Assembly: GCF_003576645.1 (NCBI RefSeq)
Contig: NC_044917.1
Span: forward strand, 18,967,033-19,031,032
Direction of reading: 5' to 3'
DNA length: 64,000 nt
Source: Ipomoea triloba
Lineage: Eukaryota > Streptophyta > Magnoliopsida > Solanales > Convolvulaceae
Shown: positions 10,270 to 21,271 of the stretch, in pieces
How the letters are laid out: each line of letters starts with the position of its first letter
How positions within the stretch are numbered: the stretch's first letter is position 1
The notes under the pieces: generated by a model
Databases searched by the model: none
Told to the model about the DNA's origin: nothing
What the model saw: the letters and a program-made list of their open reading frames with translations, nothing else
Program-made: the position numbers and the translations under genes

Positions 10270-10906
10270 TAGGGGTAGGCGTTTCGATTTTCACTTTGGG
10301 TTTTTTTTTTCTTTTTTCTTTTTTTGGTTCGTTTTTTTTTTTTTTAAATAAAACCATTTGATTTCAATTTTTAATTTAGTTCGATTTGAGAATACGAGCA
10401 TTCCATTATTCTCTTGCACACAATTATTTATTTATTTTTATTCATAATTTAATTTTCAAAGTATAAACAAGTCAACAATTTATATTTCAAATTTCTCAAT
10501 CTAAAATAAATGCAAATAGAACCAACCTCTTCATATGCACCCCACGTCCGACAGCAACATCGGAGATTCGACTACTCAGAGAGAAAAATTGAGAACAAAG
10601 AATAATTGTGAAATTTTTGGTTTAGATAATTGGGGATTTAGTATATATATTTGGGTAAATTTGTACATATAAAAACAGTTGGTATAAATAAAATATAAAA
10701 TTATCTAACATATATATTTTTAAAAACGATCAATTTTCCAATTTGGTTCAATTTTTAACTTAACTGAATCGAAACCATTCAATTTTTAATAATAAACAAA
10801 AATTTATTATCAGAAAAAATAATAATAATAATAATAAACCAAAATTGAACCGCTTAGATCAGTTTTGACTCGACTCGGATAACCCAAACTAAAATGTCCA
10901 CCCCTA
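10270..10906. mobile_element. hAT-family nonautonomous element, 637 bp
   Basis: Terminal inverted repeats TAGGGGTAGGCGTTT and (reverse strand) TAGGGGTGGACATTT. Flanking 8-mers GCGAAAAT (10262-10269) and GCAAAAAT (10907-10914) differ at one base. The interior is rich in TTCGATTT and GAACCAA motifs typical of hAT subterminal DNA. It lies 45 bases from the previous MITE. Confidence 0.8.
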
Positions 10907-10994
10907 GCAAAAATTATAAAAAAATAAAAATAAAAAGAATAAAATGATAAATTTTTAAGAGGATGCAAGGAACCATTATCCAACCCCTTGTATG

Positions 10995-11371
10995 TAGACT
11001 TGACAAATATTGACACGACACGAAATCGGACAAGAATGAAAATAACGGGTTAGTGTTTAGCCTTAACGTGTCTCGAATTGATAAAAGGTTGATCCTTTAA
11101 GGACCTGTTATGTTTCGTATCTTAACGGGTCAACCCGTTAAACATATTAAGAACACGCTCAACACGTTAATATTATCGTGTTAACTCGTTTAATTATAAC
11201 CCATTGTTACGTTTTTGTTCTTTTTTCAACCTGTTGAAACACAAAGGGTCAATACCGCCTCTAATGAGGCTCGATCTCATGATCTCTCATTGTTCGTATT
11301 TAGTCTTATCGTGTTCTTGTCGTTATCGCGTTGACCCGTTAATGAACCCGTATATACGAATCCCATGTCTA
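10995..11371. mobile_element. hAT-like nonautonomous element, 377 bp
   Basis: Ends TAGACTTGACAAA and (reverse strand) TAGACATGGGATTC. The interior is dense in AACGGGTCAACCCGTTA, CACGTTAA and CGTGTTC motifs. Candidate target duplications CTTGTATG and TTTGGATG match at six of eight positions. It is a third member of a cluster of such insertions. Confidence 0.55.
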
Positions 11372-11387
11372 TTTGGATGATGAAAAT

Positions 11388-11842
11388 TTATACCATGGAC
11401 CAGGGTCTACCTTGTATTGTGGACCCCGGTCCAAAAATAACCTTCAAATTCTTTGCCTACAGTTAACACTTTCTATACCTACAGTTAACAATTTATGTAC
11501 CTATAAACAAATTGAAGACAAATAACATGATAATTACAGACACATAACATAATAACTACAAACATATAAATTGTTACATAATATGTTAACAACAGAAACA
11601 TAAAATGTGATGCTGGTTATTAACTTGTTATGTGACTGCAATTAATATATTTTGTACCAGCAGTTAATAGTTTATGTGTCTTTAGTTATCATGTTATGTG
11701 TTTATAATTATCATGATGTGCCTTCAATTTGTTTTACATGTACGAAAGTGATTAATTAAAAATACAGAATGTGTTAACTGCAGACACATAATTTTTGGAC
11801 CAAGATTCATAATGTAATATGAACCTTTCATGCATGGTATAA
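11388..11842. mobile_element. Foldback MITE with long inverted halves
   Basis: Ends TTATACCATG and (reverse strand) TTATACCATG. The two halves are largely reverse complements, sharing ACAAATTGAAG, ACATGATAA and ACACATAAC blocks, so the whole 455 bases can fold. Similar GGACCATGGTCC ends appear near 48040, 49115, 49730 and 54875. No target duplication is clear. Confidence 0.6.
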
Positions 11843-12766
11843 CAATTGTTGGATGATGGGTTCAATGTTATAGGAATAGAAAATATATAATTTTTGAATA
11901 TTAGAGAATGGTTGAAATGTTAGAGTTTGTGGTAAAAATTTAATTTTCAATGAACTTTTGTACTACTTGAGGATTCAAAAATATACTTTTCGTTATTTGC
12001 GGTCACCAATTGAAAGTGGCATGTTAAAGATTTATGGTTTAAAATCAAGTTTTTAATTAATTTTTTGACCATTTTTGAAAATTCGTAAAAATTTTCGTTA
12101 TTAATTCTAACTATCTACCAAAAGTAATTGATAAAACTAACTCCAATAAAAATGATCAAAATATTTACAGTTAGATCACAGCAGACAGGTCCTAAATTTT
12201 GATCCAGTGGTGGAAAATTTAGCAGTTTCCAATGTAAGGCGATCAAATTGCGAAATGATGTGACTGGGCAGTGTGCAATGCGCAACCTTAATCCTAGGTG
12301 TTGTGAACAGCCCGATTAGAGGTGTGGTGGGGCAGGACATGTTGGTCGGCCAATTTAATCCAATGAGTAAAAATTAAGAGTAAAAAATAAAAGTCCATAC
12401 AGTATTTTCTTAATCGTAACAAATCTTCAAGGTACCAAATATCTGACAAAACTCGTTTCATGGTGCCATGCCTAATCTGGTGGGATCTCCTCTCTCGACT
12501 CGAGATGCCCAGGCCACACCCTAGCCAACCTTTACAGCCTGGTCAGTGGTCACTTTACATGTGAACGTGATGTGGTAGCACTTCTACCCATTCCTTCTCT
12601 CCTACCCAATCCTTTTTTTTTTTTTTTGCCAACTCTCCTACCCAATCCCTAATTAGCAACAATTACATATTTTCAATATCTGTTCATAAATTTTTAAGAG
12701 CTAACAATTGAATTTTTCGGAGTTCTTTTTTTACATGTCATGTAAGATAGAGAGATAGAAAAAAAG

Positions 12767-12841
<75 letters not shown>

Positions 12842-13390
12842 CATATCTGTTGGGCGTTGATCGGGTTAGTCGAGTTCAACAATTGCTCGATTCGAGACGT
12901 GACGATATGTCTTATCATAAAGGGATGTGGTTAAATGGTTAATGTGCACTTATTTATCACGAATTGGTTTTAAGTAAGATATGACAATCAGATAACTAAA
13001 GGACTTTGTGGTTAAGCGTACCCCTTAAGAAGGAAGCATAATGTAGCGTTGAGATCAATCAATATCAATATAACACGCACACCTGCACAACTTTTTCTCA
13101 AACCTTTTCTCACCAACGGGGCCCACAAAACACTGTTATATTTGTACGAGAAAAAGAATCTAAATTAGTCAAAAAAACCCAAAACCAATTAAGTTCTTTT
13201 TTTTCTTAAAAAAACCCTCCTAAAATCCACAGTTGTGGACGCTCTAAGTTAGGATAATAAACACAGGGCCCGGTCCTGAGCACGAGTGGGCTAAGCGACC
13301 ACCCAGAGCCTCCCTCTCCCCGTCCCTTACTCGTCTTTTGAAAGACGTCATCCTGGATTTTTTTTTTTCCGTATGCCGGGGAAAGTAGTG
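11843..13390. other. Intergenic AT-rich DNA
   Basis: No gene recognised. It holds a T-run near 12608 and a TA microsatellite at 12770-12838. The short open frame at 13206-13457 on the minus strand has no recognisable domain. Confidence 0.5.
12770..12838. repeat. (TA)n microsatellite
   Basis: About 34 TA units without interruption. Confidence 0.95.
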
Positions 13391-14860
13391 TTGGAAAAAT
13401 TGCACTAAAATGGCATTTTAAGTGGCCATTTTGTGGTATAAATATAAGTGGGTCCACTTCCGATTTTGGGTCGGATCAAAGTGGATTCGGGTTCTTCGTT
13501 CTTAGACGAAGAGATCGATATATTATACGCTCAAAATGGATAATGGGTGAATGAGAAATTGATTCTCAAAGTAGACCCATTTGAGATGGAATTCAAGTGT
13601 GGAAAAGCTTAAGTAGCTTTGTCCCACATTGGTTTGGAATGAACCTTTGCACCACTATATATACAAGAGTCTTTTTATGACTAATTAACTTGTATAGCAT
13701 AGATGCTCTCTCTCGCGCGCAGGGGGGGTGCAAATCAAATCCCAAAATGAGTTCGAAAGGCTTGAACTCGTGTACGCCGGCACCTGCGGGCACGAATGTC
13801 GTTGGCGAGCGAGTTTTCCATCTCAGACCACATGAGATCGAACTGATCTCTCGTTCGAGACATCAAACGAACTGACCTCTCATCTCGAACCAAGTCGCGT
13901 ATGAGGGCGATATCGCGCAGCCCGGGTCGGCGCGCGCGTTCGATGTCTCGCGGACCAATTTGATGTCTCGTTGCAGTGCGATGTCTCGAAGCTAGCACTT
14001 CTCGACGTCTCGCAGCACGGGCTATGTCTCGAAGGTACGCAGATATGAACGATGTCTCGAACAGCGACTTTGGTGACCTCTCGATTGCGACCGTTCACCT
14101 ACTGGATCTGTTCAGAAATGACTCTTATATTAATTCCAATCATTATTTTAGAGTTTATTTCAGAGTTTATTTCTTGATTAAATGGATTAGTAGTGGGTGT
14201 AAATAGGTTGCTAGTGGGTGAAGGTTATGAATGGGAATTAAATGCCAGATTTAATGCAATGATCCCATCCTTCACTATATATTCGTTGTGAGCAGCAGGT
14301 TTCATAGACACACACCAAGAACACACGAATACACTATTTGCTCATATTTCCTTCAAGCCATCTGCGTTCATCCCACGGTTTAGTTCGCCGGGTCCAAGTT
14401 TGTGTGCTCAAACGGCAGATCGTAGCACGTTTTATCCTGGGAAGCCTAGGCCGCAACGTTCCAGCACCTCGGGAAGCGACAAATAAGGTTTTAAGGATAG
14501 TGACAACACGACTCGTGCTTCCAAATAAGGTTTTAAGGATAGTGACAACACGACTCGTGCTTCCAACCACCCTTTTAAGGATAGTGACAACACGACTCGT
14601 GCTTCCAACCACCCCGAAAAGGATAGTGACAACACGACTCGTGCTTCCAACCACCCCGAAGGGGATAGTGACAACACGACTCGTGCTTCCAACCACCCCG
14701 AAGGCGATAGTGACAACACGACTCGTGCTTCCAACCACCCCGAAGGCCATACAGTTCACCTTGCTCGTATCTTCTAATCCTTTGTGGATTATTTCCGTGT
14801 AAATGTTCAATCCTACGTGTATTTCTTAAATTAAGAAATACACCACTCAATGTATTGAGT
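13391..14860 (+). repeat. LTR-like repeat block with internal 42-bp array
   Basis: Starts TGTTGGAAAAATTGC at 13391. TATATATA boxes occur at 13656 and near 14274. A diverged copy of 13400-13780 is recognisable at 51290-51545 and 52145-52225, showing that it is a dispersed repeat. The region 13685-14080 is unusually GC- and CpG-rich (many TCTCG motifs). A clean CA end and a partner LTR were not found, so the LTR reading is tentative. Confidence 0.4.
14482..14748. repeat. 42-bp tandem array, six units
   Basis: Six near-identical units contain GATAGTGACAACACGACTCG followed by TGCTTCCAA and a variable CCACCCCGAAGG. Since 42 is divisible by three and stops are absent, several frames on both strands stay open for 100-158 codons. 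These frames are not judged to be genes. Confidence 0.9.
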
Positions 14861-14870
14861 GGTGTATTTC
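14835..14870. repeat. Hairpin around GTGGTGTATTTC
   Basis: GAAATACACCACTCAAT pairs with ATTGAGTGGTGTATTTC around a two-base loop. A third partial copy of the arm follows at 14875-14895. This looks like the core of a small inverted-repeat element. Confidence 0.7.
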
Positions 14871-14945
14871 GTAACATTGAGTGGTGCATTTCTTAACATT
14901 GAGTGCTGTAAACCGCACGTAAGGGCGCGGCCACACCTGAACATG

Positions 14946-14949
<4 letters not shown>

Positions 14950-14981
<32 letters not shown>
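14950..14981. repeat. (TA)n microsatellite
   Basis: About 15 TA units. The sequence from here to 15300 is AT-rich with no gene recognised. Confidence 0.9.
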
Positions 14982-14982
<1 letters not shown>

Positions 14983-15310
14983 TTTTTTAATAAATAGTGT
15001 TATAATTATAATAGAAAATAAAAAATTAAGAATAGATGAAAGCCTAATCGACGTGGAACTGCAAGAAGCCGTGAATCGTCGCTTAATCAAATAATTTAGA
15101 ATCGGCACCTAAGTACCTTAACCATTTTTTTCCCAATTTCGATTAATCCTCTATTCATCTTAGTCGCATCTTCGTCGAGGGTCGACCATTGTTTGTCAAT
15201 TTGGGTCGTTGCCCGTTGAATCCTAGTATCCTACACAGCTATCCCATTGTCTGTTGTAACTTGTAAGTTGTTATTTTACTTTTTTAGTCGCCTTTATTTT
15301 CTTCAACCCT

Positions 15311-15501
15311 ACCAGAATTTGTTACCCTTTTCTATAAATCTAGGCTAAAGTTTCATCCCGCACCCATGAACCATTCCTGACTGTTCATGCCACACCTTGA
15401 TCTTTGAAAACGTATATTTCGATCTACAAGCCATTATTTTATTTTCATCTAGCAAATTTCACAGGTTACTTACAGGTTTCAGGTAATAAGTGCTAACATG
15501 G
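15311..15501. repeat. Left arm of an inverted repeat pair around the subtilase fragment
   Basis: About 190 bases whose reverse complement matches 21729-21925, including TCATCCCGCACCCATGAACC and CCATTATTTT. The arms differ at perhaps a quarter of positions. They enclose the subtilase pseudogene and its copia insertion. Confidence 0.65.
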
Positions 15502-16340
15502 AATTTTTTTTCTTCTAACACTCTGATGAACGAGCTAGATGCTAGGCGGCATTGGCATGCTAACGGTGATACTTGATTCAGTTTCAATTTCTCAGTATAT
15601 TTGCGCTGTTTGTCTTGTGGTTTTGGTTTGGACCTATACTCTCAAAGCCTCAATGAAAACTCACTTTTAATTTTAAATGTTAGCCTTCTTGGATTAGGTT
15701 TCTTCATTCTTCTCTTAAGTGCAGACATGCTCTCCTTCAATCTTTTATTAGTTATGTTCAAAAGATTTCCTTCTTTATTACCAGGCTGTATATGTTGTCT
15801 CCTATCTACCATACTTTTACTTGGGAATTCTAGTGGAAGAAAGAAGAGGAGTGCCACGACATCTGATCCCACGGCAAGAAACCCACACCTCATCGGAAAA
15901 TCTCAAACTTCGATCGTTGTAGGAGGAAACTTTAGACGTGCCGGCAGCGGCGGAGAAACAGAATTATCAAGCTAGAAAGAGTAAAAAAGTAGTAAAGGCT
16001 GCCCCATGACAGCGTTCCAGCACGTCCTCCTCCTCCGGCTACGAACCTAGAGAAACCCAGAAAGAAATGTGGGGTGTTTAGGTCATCGCCGTCGTCAGAA
16101 AGCGAGACAGTGTCATCGAATCATCGACATGTTCGAGAAACAGTGGTTCTTCCCTTCTTGTTGATGTTGTTCTTGTTTCAGACATGTTCAATCTCTGCCC
16201 AGAAATCTACCCACATTGTCCACATGGACAAGTCACATATGCCACTAGCGTTTTCCACTCACCACCAATGGTATTCTTCCATTGTTGATTCTGTAGTTTC
16301 CAGCAGTAGCCTGCAGGCTGTAGGCAAGGCTGGTCTGCTA

Positions 16341-16418
16341 CACGTATGATAATGTTGTTCATGGTGATGATATGGAAATCACGTATGATAATGTTGTTCA
16401 TGGTGATGATATGGAAAT
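16341..16418. repeat. 39-bp tandem duplication across the host/copia junction
   Basis: Bases 16341-16379 and 16380-16418 are identical. Each copy contains 24 bases of subtilase exon (CACGTATGATAATG and on to CATGG) plus the first 15 bases of the copia LTR (TGATGATATGGAAAT). The duplication therefore happened after the element inserted. Confidence 0.9.
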
Positions 16419-16659
16419 AAATCAAAAGTGAATATTGCAGTATAAATCAAAATGAATATTGCAGTGATTCTTGAGCCTTGGAGAATTATTCTGTACAGCT
16501 CACTTTTATTTACTTTCCTTTTGAATAGCCTTTTGTATAGTATTACCTTCATTAGTTTCCTGTATATATTATGGACTTCATCAGTAATGAAAGTAACCTT
16601 TTCTCCCAATATTCTTCACATGCATAAGAGTTTGTAACCATACAGTGTTGTTTTCATCA
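16404..16659 (+). repeat. 5' LTR of the copia element
   Basis: 256 bases, TG...CA. It differs from the 3' LTR at about six positions (roughly 2.3 per cent by eye). An extra copy of its first 15 bases lies just upstream at 16365-16379, within the junction duplication. Confidence 0.95.
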
Positions 16660-17631
16660 TGGCATCAGAGTTTTGTGACGACAAGGCCAACAAGGTTACG
16701 CCAAAGACTTCGGATGAGAGCAGCGAAGAAATAGAAAGAGCCCATCAAGATAAGGTGACACGAGGCATCATAGAAGGCCAATCCGGGCACTTAGATGGTA
16801 TGTCACCTTATCTTTTGCATGTTTCGGACACTCCGGGGCAGATTTATGTTACCGAACTCGAGATGGAAACTACGGAGAATGGGTAAACGATATGCGAGAT
16901 GCTTTGTTTGCCAAAAATAAGATCGGTTTTGTTGATGGATCCATACCCATGCCAAAACCCAATTCACCATATTTACAGTTGTGGATGCGTTGTAATGCTA
17001 TGGTCAAAGGTTGGTTAAAGAGTAACATGGATAAAGACATGAGAAGCAGCATAAGGTATGCCAATACTGCCAGGGACATTTGGGAGGACCTTGAAGAGAG
17101 ATTTGGAAAAGGGAGTGCACCTAGAGCTTTTGAAATTAGGCGATCAGTTGTCTTCTTGAAACAAGAAAAGGCTTCCGTATCATCTTACTATGCAAAATTG
17201 AAGAGCCTTTGGGATGAGATGATGGACATCTCGCCACTGCCAAGATGTGTTTGCAGTGGATGCACTTTCAATATATCAAAACAACTTGTCAATATGAAAG
17301 AAAAGGAACAATTGTATGCCTTTCTCATGGACTAGGTGAAGAATTTTCTACTGTTAAGTCACAAATTCTTAGTGCAAAACCAATACCAAGTTTGGGTCGT
17401 GCATATCATATGGTTTCTGAAGATGAGCAACATAGACAAATTTCGGCAGCACACAAACCAATGGTTGAAGCTGCAGCATTTCAAATGCAAAAGGGAAGAA
17501 GGGACATACCCATATGTGGTCATTGCCAAAAGACAGGGCATACAGAAGACCAATGCTATGAAATAATAGGTTATCCTGCAGATTGGCGAAAAGGTCCACG
17601 TGGCAAGAAAGGTTGGCAACATGTAAACTAG
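16659..17631 (+). pseudogene. copia gag remnant with CCHC zinc knuckle
   Basis: Gag is readable in three successive frames. The first runs from 16659 to about 16870 (MASEFCDDKANK), the second to 17335 (DMRDALFAKNKIGFVDGSI, then DIWEDLEERFGKG), and the third to 17631. The third frame contains the zinc knuckle CGHCQKTGHTEDQC, a CX2CX4HX4C nucleic-acid-binding motif. Frameshifts near 16870 and 17325 break the protein. In copia elements gag forms the particle that packages the RNA. Confidence 0.85.
16660..16670 (+). other. Primer-binding site of the copia element
   Basis: TGGCATCAGAG directly follows the LTR; it matches the initiator-Met tRNA site TGGTATCAGAG with one change. Confidence 0.85.
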
Positions 17632-17758
17632 AAAGTAGCCCGAAGGCTACTCAAGTTAATACAGACATGCATCTTCTTCAAGGTCTCACTCAAGCTCAAT
17701 TGACAAAACTTGCCCAGCTCCTAAACACGGACGAAGACAAATTGAGGCCAGTAGAGCA

Positions 17759-18019
17759 ATGGAAAAATCATCATGCAACATGGCTGGTAAGATCAATGGT
17801 AAAAATTTGTGGGTGATTGATTCTGGAGCCACAAACCACATTGTTTGTGATGACAGTTTTCTAAATAATGTGGAGAGCAAATATGGTGAATACCCTGTTA
17901 CAATACCAAATGGAGACAAAGTGGCAGTCAGGAGCATAGGGGGAACTAAACTCCCTAATGGGATGCAAATAAGCCGTGTCTTGAACATACCTGATTTCTT
18001 TTCGGACAAAAGACTTTGA
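17759..18019 (+). pseudogene. copia aspartic protease remnant
   Basis: Contains LWVIDSGATNHIVCDD with the catalytic Asp in DSGA, and IPNGDKVAVRSIGGT as in copia proteases. It is cut by a stop at 18017 and out of frame with the gag remnant before it. A partial duplication of CTTTTCGGAC near 18000-18045 probably caused the break. Confidence 0.8.
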
Positions 18020-18053
18020 TTGTGATCTGACTTTCTTTTCGGACTTTGATATA

Positions 18054-19000
18054 ATGCAGGACTTACCTTCGAGGAAACTGATTGGAGTGGGTAGGATGCA
18101 TGGTGGTCTTTATTACATGGAGCCGACATATCGTGAGGGTATGGCAATGTCTGTTAAGAGCAAATCTTCAAGCATTTGGCATAGGAGGCTTGGTCATGCT
18201 TCTAGTATGAACATTCAAAAAATCAAGTCAGATTCTGTGACTTCTTGTGAGAATAATTTCTTTTGTGATTCATGCATACGTGCTAAACAAACTAGGTTAC
18301 CTTTCCCTGTTAGTACTATTAAAAGTCAATCATGTTTTGATCTCATTCACTGTGATATTTGGGGTGGTTATAAAACACCTTCTTTTTCTGGAGCTCACTA
18401 TTTTCTCACTATTGTGGATGATTTTAGTAGGGGTGTTTAGGTATATTTAATGAAACACAAATCTGAAGTCAGACACTACTTAGTTTCTTTTTGCAACATG
18501 GTTTCTTTTTGAAACATGGTTGTCACTCAATTCGGAAAAAGGGTTAAGACAATTCGAGCTGATAATGGTGCAGAATTCCTTTCAACTTATATGATGGAAT
18601 ATTATAAAGAGCATGGTATTCTTTTACAATGATCTTTCGCGGACACCCCACAACAGAATGGGGTTGTTGAAAGAAAGCACAGGCACGTCCTAGACATAGC
18701 ACGAGCATTGCGATTTCAAACTGGCTTGCCAATCGAATTTTGGGGGGAATGCATCTTAACTGCAGTTTACATAATTAACAGATTGTTTTCTAAGGTTCTC
18801 AAGCACAAAACACCTTATGAAATCTTAATGCAAAAACTGCCAAATTATGATCACTAACGGGTATTTGGTTGCTTGGTGTGTACACATAACCGAAAGGGTG
18901 ACAAGTTTGATGAGAGAGCAAAGCCATGCATTTTTGTAGGATATCCCCATGGTATCAAGTCTATGATCCAAATGAACAGGGTTTTCACACTACGAGGGAC
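18054..19000 (+). pseudogene. copia integrase remnant
   Basis: The HHCC zinc domain is visible (WHRRLGHAS, then FFCDSCIRAKQ), followed by the core with HCDIWGGY (first catalytic Asp) and IVDDFSRGV. The core is interrupted by a stop at 18438-18440. It then resumes with IRADNGAEF (second Asp region), a stop at 18630, [12 protein letters not shown] (with the catalytic Glu), and a stop near 18856. A tandem GTTTCTTTTTG near 18482-18511 accompanies a frame change. Confidence 0.8.
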
Positions 19001-19463
19001 TTGATTTTTTTTGAAGACAAGTTCCCTTATAAAAACTATGTTCTGGAATCAGAGCCACAAATTCAAAAACCATACTCACAGTCAGTTGATGATGAAACTG
19101 AAGACACAATGAACACTGTACAAGCCCAGGAAGTTGATAATAACAGAAGAACAGAACCTTGTATGCCTGCGGTAGAAATGGATTGTGGTGAGATAAGTGA
19201 AATTATAGTAGATGGGAGTAATGTTGAGGATCGAGGAAGTATTGAACCTTCTGGAGTAGTTCATGAAATGGTGCAGCGGAAAAGTCAACGTGAAAGACGC
19301 ATGCCAAAATACTAGGAAAATTATGAGACGACATTGCCACCCTCCATATCGCCATCGACACCTACCACTCCTTCAGCGTCCTCAACGGTACATCCTATGT
19401 CGCATTATGTTTCTTATAATAAATTTTCTTCTTCTCACCAAGCTTTCTTAGCGGCCATCACTA

Positions 19464-20560
19464 GCCATGATGAGCCAAAAACCTTCAAGCAAGCAGTCAA
19501 TTACAAGCATTGGCGAGATGCAATGCAAAAGGAAATTGAGGCTCTAAAAGCAAATGGAACGTGGGACCTTGTTGAACTTCCATTAGATAAAAGAGCCATT
19601 GATTCCAAATGGGTTTATAGAGTGAAGTTCAAACCCGATATAACAGTAGAACGATACAAAGCGCGGCTTGTTGCAAAGGGTTTCACACAAATAGAAGGGA
19701 TCGACTTCCATGAAACATTTGCCCCCGTTGCTAAACTGGTGACTTTGAGATGTCTACTCACCGTTGCAGTTAAAAAAGGTTGGGAAATTCATCAACTTGA
19801 CGTGAATAATGCATTTCTTCATGGTGACTTACATGAAGAAATCTACATGAAATTACCTGGTGGTTTTGCAAAGCCTGGTGACATGAGAGTCTGCAAATTA
19901 AAGAAGTCTTTGTATGGATTGCGGCAAGCTTCACGCAACTGGCACCAAAAATTCACTAGGGCACTCATCAGTGTTGGTTTTCACCACTCCAAATCTGACC
20001 ATTCAATGTTTTTATACAATGATGGTACAAAATTTGTTGTTGCCTTGATATATGTGGACGATGTCATTTTGGCTGGGAATGACCCAAACAAGATTCACAG
20101 GGTTAAATCCTTTTAGGACTCAGGATTTGGCATTAAGGATTTGGGACCTCTAAAGTACTTTCTTGGGATTGAAGTAGCACGAACTACGCAGGGTATGGTT
20201 TTGAGCCAACGAAAATACACGTTGGACATTCTTGGTGAGAGTGGCTTACATGGTTGCCGCCCCAGTGACTTCCCCATTGAACAAAACCATAAGCTACGGG
20301 CAGATAGTACAGGTTCCTTGGTTGATGCAGCTCATTATCATAGATTGGTGGGACGCCTCTTGTATCTCACAGTTACGCGTCCGGATATCACATATGCTGT
20401 TAATATTCTTAGTCAATTTGTTACTATGCCACGACAAGAGCACATGGATGCTGCCACCCGAGTACTGCGTTACCTTAAAGGGGCACCAGGACAAGATTTA
20501 TTACTTCCTAAAGAAGGTAGTTTGACTCTCACAGCTTATTGCGATGCTGATTGGGGATGA
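19464..20560 (+). pseudogene. copia reverse transcriptase remnant
   Basis: RVT_2-type polymerase: WRDAMQKEIEALKANGTW, DSKWVYRVKFK, YKARLVAKGF, QLDVNNAFLHGDL (usual Asp present), SLYGLRQASRNWH and the active-site YVDD at 20051-20062. A TAG at 20114-20116 splits it; the next segment continues with LKYFLGIEVAR and ends at 20560 with a TGA in the DADWG motif of the RNase H link. This is the best-preserved part of the element. Confidence 0.9.
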
Positions 20561-21007
20561 TGTCTTACTACACGTCGTTCGTGCATGGGTTATTACATTT
20601 TTCTTAGAGGTGCTCCGATTTCTTGGCGAACAAAGAAACAATCTGTGGTATCCCGGTCATCAGCAGAAGCAGAGTATAGGGTGATGGCAGTTACTGTAAG
20701 TGAGTTACTATGGTTGCGTTGGTTATTGTCTGAACTTGGTTCTCAACAAAAACATGCAACACCTCTATTTTGTGACAACCAAGCAGCATTACATATTGCG
20801 GCAAATCATGTTTATCATGAACAGACTAAGCATGTGGAAATGGATTGCTATTTTGTTCGTGAGAGAATGCATTCCAATGAAATAACTCTGCGAAAAATAC
20901 ATACAAAGGTTCAACTTGCTGATTTATTCACCAAGACGCTTGGAAAAGATAGGTTTAATCTCTTGCTTGGCAAGTTGGGCGTTGTTGATCTCCACGCTCC
21001 AACTTGA
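20561..21007 (+). pseudogene. copia RNase H remnant
   Basis: Contains VSRSSAEAEYRVMA (catalytic Glu region), LFCDNQAALHIAANH (Asp) and KHVEMDCYFVRE, then VQLADLFTKTLG, the normal end of copia pol. It is separated from the polymerase only by the stop at 20558-20560. Confidence 0.85.
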
Positions 21008-21014
21008 GGGAGGC

Positions 21015-21271
21015 GTGATGATATGGAAATAAATCAAAAGTGAATATTACAGTATAAATCAAAATGAATATTGCAGTGATTCTTGAGCCTTGAAGAATTA
21101 TCCTGTACAGCTCACTTTTATTTACTTTCCTTTTGAATAGCCTTTTGTATAGCATTACCTTCATTAGTTTCCTGTATATATTATGGACTTCATCAGTAAT
21201 GAAAGTAACCTTTTCTCTCAATATTATTCACATGCATAAGAGTTTGTAACCATACAGTGTTGTTTTCATCA
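21015..21271 (+). repeat. 3' LTR of the copia element
   Basis: 257 bases from TGATGATATGG to TTTTCATCA, then the second CATGG. The tract TTGAGGGAGGCG precedes it. Confidence 0.95.

Larger units (their letters stand above)
16404..21271 (+). mobile_element. Full-length but inactive Ty1-copia retrotransposon, 4.87 kb
   Basis: Two LTRs of 256 and 257 bases, both TGATGATATGG...TTTTCATCA, flank gag-pol remnants in copia order: gag, protease, integrase, reverse transcriptase, RNase H. The 5-bp target duplication CATGG lies at 16399-16403 and 21272-21276. The primer-binding site TGGCATCAGAG starts at 16660 and the polypurine tract TTGAGGGAGGCG precedes the 3' LTR. The LTRs differ at about six sites, yet the coding region carries at least eight stops or frameshifts. 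It lies in the sense direction within the subtilase exon. Confidence 0.95.

Noticed and set aside
14334..14810. Long open frames on both strands (158 and 154 codons)
   Set aside because: They arise from the stop-free 42-bp tandem unit, whose length is a multiple of three; composition differs wildly between frames and there is no domain.
15601..15975. 124-codon frame with hydrophobic stretches before the subtilase fragment
   Set aside because: It begins at a non-ATG codon, has no family match and the DNA has stops in neighbouring frames; the hydrophobicity follows T-richness.
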